Positions 59,386 through 64,000 of a stretch of DNA of 64,000 nucleotides are shown here, piece by piece (position 1 is the stretch's first letter; each line of letters starts with the position of its first letter). The notes beneath the pieces were generated by a model. That model saw only the letters and a program-made list of their open reading frames with translations, had not been told where the DNA came from and did no database searches. The position numbers and the translations under genes were made by a program. The stretch lies in assembly GCF_900182565.1 (NCBI RefSeq), contig NZ_FXTI01000004.1, positions 223,542 through 287,541 of the forward strand. The letters are read 5' to 3'. This DNA comes from Melghirimyces algeriensis. GTDB taxonomy: Bacteria > Bacillota > Bacilli > Thermoactinomycetales > DSM-45169.

Positions 59386-59787
59386 TTAATTTGTTGGGAA
59401 TGTTTTTGGAAAACGAAAAACACCCAGTGATACGGGCGTATAATTCATTCCATCCTCTAACGCTAGATCCAGCCACTTATTCTTTCGAATTTTGGTCAGG
59501 GAAATGCTGACCAAAACCACAACGCCTTTTTCCCCTTCTTCTACGTATTCATCCAGTTGGAGATCCCGCATTAAAGTAGGTTTTGGTAAAAGGTTCACCG
59601 TCTTCCAGCATGCTGAAGATGTGAAGGGCGAGTGCTTCCTGTGCTATGGTGATGGGCGTGATTTCGTTTTTTCCATGAGATACACATCCCGGAAAATCAG
59701 GGAAGGTGACACCAACCCCAGGTGATTCACATAATGATAAACAGCCGGGTACACATAATAAGTATCTTTTCTGTTTATGATCAGTTC
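59386..59787 (-). pseudogene. Decayed HicB-type antitoxin gene
   Basis: On the minus strand three frames together spell a HicB protein: KDTYYVYPAVYHYV, then GVTFPDFPGCVSHG with TIAQEALALHIFSMLEDGE, then LPKPTLMRDLQLDEY and VVVLVSISLTKIRKNK. The joins need frameshifts near 59725 and 59590. The expected start codon is ATC, seven bases behind AAAGGAGA. FPDFPGC and the AQEALALH helix are diagnostic of HicB. No hicA toxin was found beside it, so this is a remnant of a type II toxin-antitoxin pair. Confidence 0.65.
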
Positions 59788-60081
59788 TCCTTTTTTGTTC
59801 TTGAAAGAAAATTAAGAAAAATTATATCAAGCCAATTGCAAACAGAAAAAGACGTGCAGGTTTTACTTGAAATGAAATTATAAACAAAATTAAAGAGAAA
59901 TAATGTTAGAATTGTAAACACAGTATAATTTATAAAAAAACTAGTGATCTATTTTACAAAAGCTTACTTAAAATGAGAGTGAAACACTATGTTTTACCAG
60001 TTTTACGATTCCCGTTTTCTCTTATGGAATGAATGTTCTAAATCATGCAATGTAGGAACCTGGACTCTGAAGAAATCTGTT
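59788..60081. other. AT-rich intergenic region before the ykuE-like gene
   Basis: Very AT-rich. A TATAAT at 59924-59929 lacks a good -35. No RNA structure or gene was recognised. Confidence 0.35.
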
Positions 60082-60097
60082 TAAAGGGAGCTATTCA

Positions 60098-60964
60098 ATG
60101 GATACGAAGCCAGTGCTTGGTCGACGACAGTTCATAAAGAAAATATGGGTAAGGTTGATGGGAGCAGCTACTGTTGCAGGAATTGGAACGTATTCCGCTA
60201 TAATTGAACCGAATTGGCTTGAGGTTACGCGGGTGAAGATCCGCTTGTCTCGACTTCCTTCTAATTTTTTAGGTTTAAAGATTGTACACTTTAGTGATAC
60301 ACATCTGGGGCTGTATTTCTCTCCTGATGATTTATATGATGTCGTAGAAGAAGTGAACAAGCTTCAACCGGATGTTATCTGTTTTACAGGTGACCTACTT
60401 GATAGTCGTTTTGGCTTTGATTATTTGCCAGAATCAAGTACGATTTTGTCCCGGCTAAAGGCACCGCTGGGCAAGTGGGCCATTCTGGGGAATCATGATT
60501 ACCGGGCAGATCCTCAATCGATTTCTTCTGCATTTAAAAAAGCTGGGTTTCACCTTCTGAAAAATCAGTATCAAGCGATTGAAAAAGGAAAGGAGAAGAT
60601 TTATCTGCTTGGCTTGGATGATGTGTTGGAGGGTGAAGTAAACATGGAACCAATGCTACAGAACCTGGAAAAGGATGCTTTTAAAATCCTTTTGGTCCAT
60701 GAACCTGACTTTGTAGATGAGGTAGCAGACTATTCATCCAGTTTAATCGATTTGCAGCTTTCCGGTCATAGTCATGGAGGGCAGATCGCTTTTCCTCTGA
60801 TCGGTCCTGTAATTACTCCCCCCTTGGGACAAAAATATCCCGCTGGTCTGTATAAAGTTAAAAATACGGCGGTGTACACCAATCGAGGGATAGGAACTAC
60901 CATTTTGCCATTTCGTTTTTGGTGCCGGCCTGAAATTACTTTCATGACATTAACAGGTGGGTAA
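60098..60964 (+). CDS. Tat-exported metallophosphoesterase, YkuE-like
   Basis: Calcineurin-like phosphoesterase of 288 residues. The N-terminus GRRQFIKK followed by a hydrophobic stretch is a twin-arginine signal, as in B. subtilis YkuE. Metal-binding motifs appear in order: FSDTHLG, TGDLLDSR, GNHDYR, VHEPD and SGHSHGGQ. YkuE-type enzymes act on phosphate esters at the outer membrane face or cell wall with manganese or zinc. ATG 60098 follows AAAGGGAG at 60082-60089. It seems to be a single-gene unit; it is a chromosomal-type gene inside what may be a mobile region. Confidence 0.88.
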   Translation: MDTKPVLGRRQFIKKIWVRLMGAATVAGIGTYSAIIEPNWLEVTRVKIRLSRLPSNFLGLKIVHFSDTHLGLYFSPDDLYDVVEEVNKLQPDVICFTGDLLDSRFGFDYLPESSTILSRLKAPLGKWAILGNHDYRADPQSISSAFKKAGFHLLKNQYQAIEKGKEKIYLLGLDDVLEGEVNMEPMLQNLEKDAFKILLVHEPDFVDEVADYSSSLIDLQLSGHSHGGQIAFPLIGPVITPPLGQKYPAGLYKVKNTAVYTNRGIGTTILPFRFWCRPEITFMTLTGG

Positions 60965-61062
60965 GAAAGTTTTATGTAAGAATATCCTTTTTTCACTGTT
61001 AGATATTTTTGCTCACTAATACCGTGTGATACCCCAATTAACTATAGGAGGGATAATATATA

Positions 61063-61206
61063 ATGACACGATATAGGGGATTGCAAATATTATTTTCCCT
61101 TATTTTTATGGGTTGCATGTTGTTTGGATTAAGTTCGGCAGATAAAGAACGTGGATTCATGGTTGTTTTGGTAAGTGCTATTGTTCTTCCATTGCAACAA
61201 TTTTAA
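61063..61206 (+). CDS. Small membrane protein, two segments
   Basis: A 47-residue protein, MTRYRGLQILFSLIFMGCML at the start and VVLVSAIVLPLQQF at the end, with two hydrophobic segments. AGGAGGG lies ten bases before ATG 61063. No family was recognised. It follows the ykuE-like gene by about 100 bases and is followed by the hairpin at 61328. Confidence 0.5.
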   Translation: MTRYRGLQILFSLIFMGCMLFGLSSADKERGFMVVLVSAIVLPLQQF

Positions 61207-61327
61207 ATTACATGTTTAATCATCCTAACAAGAAATAAACATGATGCCCGCATTTTCATCCGCGTATGAAAATGTACCATGCAGTGGATGGATAGACTAG
61301 ACGAACCATTCGAATAGATTGGACAAA

Positions 61328-61358
61328 CCGGGTGGGAAAGATCCCTACCCGGCTTTTT
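61328..61358 (+). terminator. Hairpin terminator at the distal end of CRISPR array 1
   Basis: CCGGGTGGGA-AAGA-TCCCTACCCGG then CTTTTT. Related hairpins stand at the same place at 62778 and 63281, each just before a degenerate CRISPR repeat. Confidence 0.8.
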
Positions 61359-61363
61359 GTTTG

Positions 61364-62258
61364 GTTTTATCCTCATGGGTACGATACAAACAGGATTAAG
61401 CGGAAGGTTCCCATCGTGGAAGGAAGGTTTCAATTCCTCATAGGTTCGATACAAACGGACGATCCATCGAAGCGAGGAAACAAGGCCGAGACGAGTTTCA
61501 ATTCCTCATAGGTACGATACAAACGATACAATCGAATCAAGATTGAATTATTTTCGTGGGTTTCAATTCCTCATAGGTACGATACAAACCGCCAAGGAAC
61601 GCATGACGTTCAATTCTTCCAACTTCAGTTTCAATTCCTCATAGGTACGATACAAACTCAAAAAGTCATCAACATTTTGAGTTGCAACCATCAGGGTTTC
61701 AATTCCTCATAGGTACGATACAAACGCACTAGGGGAAAATCCGTGTAGTCCATGACTTCGGTTTCAATTCCTCATAGGTACGATACAAACGACCGGAAGG
61801 ACAGCGAAAACGATTTTACTTTCTCTTTCGTTTCAATTCCTCATAGGTACGATACAAACCCATAGCCAACGCCGCAAACGCGGGAACGGCCATGTTTCAA
61901 TTCCTCATAGGTACGATACAAACCATCAGGGTCCCCTTTCCTTCCCTGCCACTGAGTGCCGTTTCAATTCCTCATAGGTACGATACAAACATTCAGCGAG
62001 TGGGAGTTCAAGCGCATTCTCGACATGCGTTTCAATTCCTCATAGGTACGATACAAACCCAAAGAGCCATCAGGATGCCAAAACTACAAACCAGGTTTCA
62101 ATTCCTCATAGGTACGATACAAACGAGTTTAGCTGAATTTTACCGGACTGTAGAATACATGTTTCAATTCCTCATAGGTACGATACAAACTCGTACTTAT
62201 ATCCGACAGAAGAGCGAAGACGGTCCTTGTTTCAATTCCTCATAGGTACGATACAAAC
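61364..62258 (-). CRISPR. CRISPR array 1: 14 repeats, 13 spacers
   Basis: Thirty-base repeats; on the transcribed (minus) strand each begins GTTTGTATCGTACC and ends GAGGAATTGAAAC. An ATTGAAAC end is the 5' handle found in type I-A/I-B and type III systems. Repeats start at 61364 (28 bases, degenerate), 61427, 61495, 61560, 61628, 61696, 61761, 61830, 61894, 61961, 62029, 62095, 62161 and 62229. Spacers are about 34-39 bases. The degenerate repeat at the left and the conserved sequence at the right place the leader on the right. No cas gene is in the window. Spacer origins were not determined. Confidence 0.97.
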
Positions 62259-62430
62259 CCATTTTAAGCCCAAAACAAAGGGATTTCCCTGACACCTATA
62301 TCATATAGAAAAAAATCGGTGGAAACAATAGAGTGTTCGTTTTCCCTGTTATACCGTGTGATTTCTTTATTTTGCGGTTGTCGTCGATCTCCGGGGGTTT
62401 TTGCATTACTGGGGGTCGACGACAATCTTC
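62259..62430 (-). promoter_or_regulatory. Leader of CRISPR array 1
   Basis: About 123 bases next to the last repeat are almost identical to the sequence after array 2 (63878-64000). Farther out an inverted repeat TTGTCGTCGA (62378) ... TCGACGACAA (62416) encloses GGGGG runs. Conserved leader sequences carry the promoter and the spacer integration site. Confidence 0.75.
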
Positions 62431-62444
62431 TCAAACGTTGTATA

Positions 62445-62474
62445 TTGAATATCTTTACCAAAAATGTGTATAAT
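62445..62474 (+). promoter_or_regulatory. Sigma-A promoter for a candidate antisense RNA
   Basis: TTGAAT, 18-base spacer, perfect TATAAT at 62469. No coding gene follows in this direction; the transcript would run into the 3' end of the small minus-strand gene at 62529-62666, as in type I toxin-antitoxin loci such as txpA/ratA. Confidence 0.55.
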
Positions 62475-62480
62475 AAAGGC

Positions 62481-62537
62481 AAAAGAAGCCACCACCGTGG
62501 GCCTGTGGCCATAGGTAAAGTGCCAGCTTTACCTATG
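62481..62537 (-). terminator. Tandem hairpins at the 3' end of the small toxin-like gene
   Basis: The hairpin CATAGGTAAAG-TGCCAG-CTTTACCTATG (62510-62537) overlaps the stop codon. On the minus strand a second GCCAC...GTGGC hairpin is followed by TTCTTTT, which makes a terminator. On the plus strand the first hairpin would lie near the 5' end of the candidate antisense RNA. Confidence 0.55.
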
Positions 62538-62666
62538 ACTTTTAATTTCTGCCCAACTCAGAGGGTCAACGCTGCTTCTTCCGATGGCGATCATGCCCTC
62601 CAGGAAGAAGCGAGCAATGGTCACAAGTGCGACGATGATCGCCACAATTCCTTGCAGCCATTCCAT
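62529..62666 (-). CDS. Small hydrophobic peptide, candidate type I toxin
   Basis: A 45-residue peptide: an N-terminal membrane helix, IVAIIVALVTIARFFLEGMI, then a polar tail ending WAEIKSHR. ATG 62666 follows GGGGGTGAGG; an upstream ATG at 62717 is less well placed. Size, a single membrane helix, and a convergent promoter (62445-62474) aimed at its 3' end are the features of Bacillus type I toxins (TxpA, BsrG). The family itself was not recognised. It lies between two CRISPR arrays. Confidence 0.5.
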   Translation of the reverse strand: MEWLQGIVAIIVALVTIARFFLEGMIAIGRSSVDPLSWAEIKSHR

Positions 62667-62777
62667 GGCCTCACCCCCTTTGCCGTAAACTCGGCCCTGG
62701 CGGTGAGGCTTTTCCATTCTCCCTTGCCTATGAATATTTTACTATGTACTAGAAGAAGGGGATAGACAGACTTAGAA

Positions 62778-62817
62778 AAGCCGGTGGGGAATAAACTCCG
62801 GCTCGGCTTTTTGTGTG
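62778..62817 (+). terminator. Hairpin next to the solitary CRISPR repeat
   Basis: AAGCCGG...CCGGCTCGGCTTTTT, related to the hairpins at 61328 and 63281. Confidence 0.7.
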
Positions 62818-62843
62818 GATTTCCTTATAGGTACGATGCAAAC
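62814..62843 (-). repeat. Solitary degenerate CRISPR repeat
   Basis: TTCCTTATAGGTACGATGCAAAC retains most of the right-hand 23 bases of the CRISPR repeat; the left part is lost. It stands just after a trailer-type hairpin, so it looks like the distal stub of a third array or a repeat-like unit belonging to the small gene upstream. Confidence 0.75.
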
Positions 62844-62911
62844 CCTGTAGAAAAATTTGTGAAAAAGAAGAGTTCATTGATTGATTCTGAATATAGAAAG
62901 GAAAAAGATAA

Positions 62912-63175
62912 GTGAAAAAGCTGATCGCTTCTAATGTGTTACTCCTGTCTAGCCTCCTTTACACTTTATGGTCTATTTCTAAAAATCCACTCTACCTTTC
63001 TGATATTTCAATGGAAGTCCAAAACCCTGTCAGCGTTAGTTGGTTCAATATTCAAATTGATACAGGGATTATCGAGAAAAGTGCAAAGTCGATTTATAAT
63101 GTTTCTTTAATTCCTATTTACTTGCTTGTAGTTGTAGCTCTTGTTTTAATTTTGCTTTCTCTAAAAAATAGATAA
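62912..63175 (+). CDS. Small membrane protein
   Basis: An 87-residue protein with an N-terminal hydrophobic segment (IASNVLLLSSLLYTLWSI) that could be a signal anchor, a middle outside loop, and a C-terminal segment IPIYLLVVVALVLILLSL ending in Lys/Arg. GTG 62912 follows AGAAAGGA. A terminator follows at once. No family was recognised; its place between two CRISPR arrays gives no functional hint. Confidence 0.6.
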   Translation: MKKLIASNVLLLSSLLYTLWSISKNPLYLSDISMEVQNPVSVSWFNIQIDTGIIEKSAKSIYNVSLIPIYLLVVVALVLILLSLKNR

Positions 63176-63180
63176 TAAAT

Positions 63181-63216
63181 AAGTAAGACACCCATTTTTG
63201 GAGTGTCGTCTTACTT
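63181..63216 (+). terminator. Terminator after the small membrane gene
   Basis: AAGTAAGACACCC pairs with GGAGTGTCGTCTTACTT around TTTTT; symmetrical, so it may act in both directions. Confidence 0.8.
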
Positions 63217-63280
63217 ATTTACACTATGAAAGTTTTTCGCAGTTCTAATACCAAGTATTTTTATGGATAAATTGGAGAAA

Positions 63281-63311
63281 CCGGGTGGGGAAAGATTCCT
63301 ATCCGGCTTTT
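63281..63311 (+). terminator. Hairpin at the distal end of CRISPR array 2
   Basis: CCGGGTGGGGAAAGATTCCTATCCGG followed by CTTTTTG; paralogue of 61328. Confidence 0.7.
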
Positions 63312-63317
63312 TGTGTG

Positions 63318-63877
63318 GATTCATTTTCTTATAGGTACGATACAAACGCTCCAGAATGTGTACAACAAGTGTTCTCCTGTTGTGTTTCAATTCCTCATAG
63401 CTACGATACAAACAGTTTAGCGAGGAGTTATGGCAGTTTGCTAGGAGGCGTTTCAATTCCTCGTAGGTACGATACAAACAAAGCTCAGGGGTCGCCTCAC
63501 ACGGCGTATCCCTAGTTTCAATTCCTCATAGGTACGATACAAACAGGGAGCCAGATGGACAACATGCTGGATGAGATATTGTTTCAATTCCTCGTAGGTA
63601 CGATACAAACTAGAATCGTCCCAGTCCGCTGTAGTGGTGATACTTCGTTTCAATTCCTCGTAGGTACGATACAAACTGTAGCTTCGCCCATGTGTTTATT
63701 TATTTTCTTGTGTTTCAATTCCTCGTAGGTACGATACAAACCTGTTACTTTGATTCCATTTTTCTTTTGCCACTTTTTGTTTCAATTCCTCGTAGGTACG
63801 ATACAAACTCGATGTCTTTTTCACTCATTCGCATGAACGTCTTAATAGTTTCAATTCCTCGTAGGTACGATACAAAC
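63318..63877 (-). CRISPR. CRISPR array 2: 9 repeats, 8 spacers
   Basis: Same 30-base repeat family as array 1. Starts: 63318 (degenerate), 63384 (one change, TAGCTACG), 63450, 63515, 63581, 63647, 63712, 63779 and 63848. Six of the nine have CTCGTAGG where array 1 has CTCATAGG; the exceptions are the two oldest and 63515. The leader is on the right, with the same sequence as array 1. Spacers are about 35-39 bases. The array is complete, but its leader runs to the window edge. Confidence 0.96.
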
Positions 63878-64000
63878 CCATTTTAAGCCCAAAATAAAAG
63901 GTTTTCCTGACACCTATATCATATAGAAAAAAATCGGTGGAAACAATAGAGTGTTCGTTTTCCCTGTTATACCGTGTGATTTCTTTATTTTGTGGTTGTC
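63878..64000 (-). promoter_or_regulatory. Leader of CRISPR array 2 (cut by window end)
   Basis: Nearly identical to 62259-62382, including CCTGACACCTATATCATA and GGTGGAAACAATAGAG. Continues past the window. Confidence 0.75.

Larger units (their letters stand above)
54985..64000. mobile_element. Probable second sigK intervening element, left part (right end beyond window)
   Basis: From the second AATGA break in sigK onward the DNA is foreign to sigK, and the first gene is a large serine recombinase ending 27 bases from the junction, the arrangement expected of a self-excising element. If so, it carries toxin 2 and its immunity gene, a decayed hicB, a ykuE-like gene and two CRISPR arrays, and is longer than 9 kb. 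Deletion of the sigK 3' end or a rearrangement is the alternative. Confidence 0.6.

Noticed and set aside
59222..59476. Minus-strand open frame of 84 codons after immunity gene 2
   Set aside because: Covers a terminator and the end of the decayed hicB in the wrong frame; no coding character.
61892..62245. Long open frame across CRISPR array 1, with similar ones in array 2 and on the minus strand
   Set aside because: It translates the CRISPR repeats (recurring FQFLIGTIQT and YRTYEELK), not a protein.

Overview
The window reads as chromosome of a spore-forming Bacillota, most probably a member of the Thermoactinomycetaceae (family guess is inference). The basis is strong GGAGG ribosome sites, frequent TTG/GTG starts, rho-independent terminators, an interrupted sporulation gene sigK, Bacillus-type OhrR, CcpA and NagR sites, and intermediate base composition. 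No rRNA, tRNA or cas gene was seen.

Left part (1-5.4 kb): the 3' end of a secreted M6 metalloprotease, an MFS transporter, a CotS/APH-type kinase and an Hsp20 chaperone, each a separate unit with its own terminator.

Biosynthetic operon (5.87-37.4 kb, all + strand): a lipopeptide locus related in design to iturin/mycosubtilin. An argininosuccinate-lyase homologue, an SbnA-like cysteine-synthase homologue and a GHMP (threonine-kinase-like) protein together match the known route to 2,3-diamino acids (friulimicin and pacidamycin type). An ATP-grasp ligase, a threonine aldolase, a type II thioesterase and a FenF-like malonyl transacylase accompany three giant synthases. Synthase 1 is FAAL-ACP-KS-ACP-aminotransferase-C-(A relic)-PCP-C. 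Synthase 2 is C*-A-PCP-C-A-PCP-TE. Synthase 3 is partial C-A-PCP-C-A-PCP-C. The terminal domains imply working order 1-3-2 rather than gene order. Pocket residues suggest beta-amino fatty acid, an unknown or skipped residue, Gly, Asn, a diamino acid and Asn.

GABA catabolism (37.5-43.9 kb): a PAS/sigma-54 activator, a clear -24/-12 promoter, and an operon of permease, semialdehyde dehydrogenase and GABA aminotransferase. A miniature inverted-repeat element (MITE) sits in the promoter region; two more copies lie at 43.9 and 46.8 kb, with target-site duplications.

Interrupted sigK (44.3-64 kb): the 5' part of sigK stops at an AATGA core. A 10.2-kb skin-like element with a SpoIVCA recombinase follows. 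About 90 bp of sigK then resumes and is broken again at a second AATGA, immediately followed by a different large serine recombinase; the sigK 3' end is not in the window. Element 1 carries a chitinase, a lipoprotein, a gpx-ohrR-ohr peroxide operon, an orphan IS605-type right end and a pilin-leader polymorphic toxin with its SUKH immunity gene. A duplicate of that toxin with a different nuclease tip and its own immunity gene lies just beyond the second recombinase. Farther right are a decayed hicB, a Tat-exported YkuE-like phosphodiesterase, two CRISPR arrays with the same repeat and leader, and between them a candidate type I toxin-antitoxin locus.
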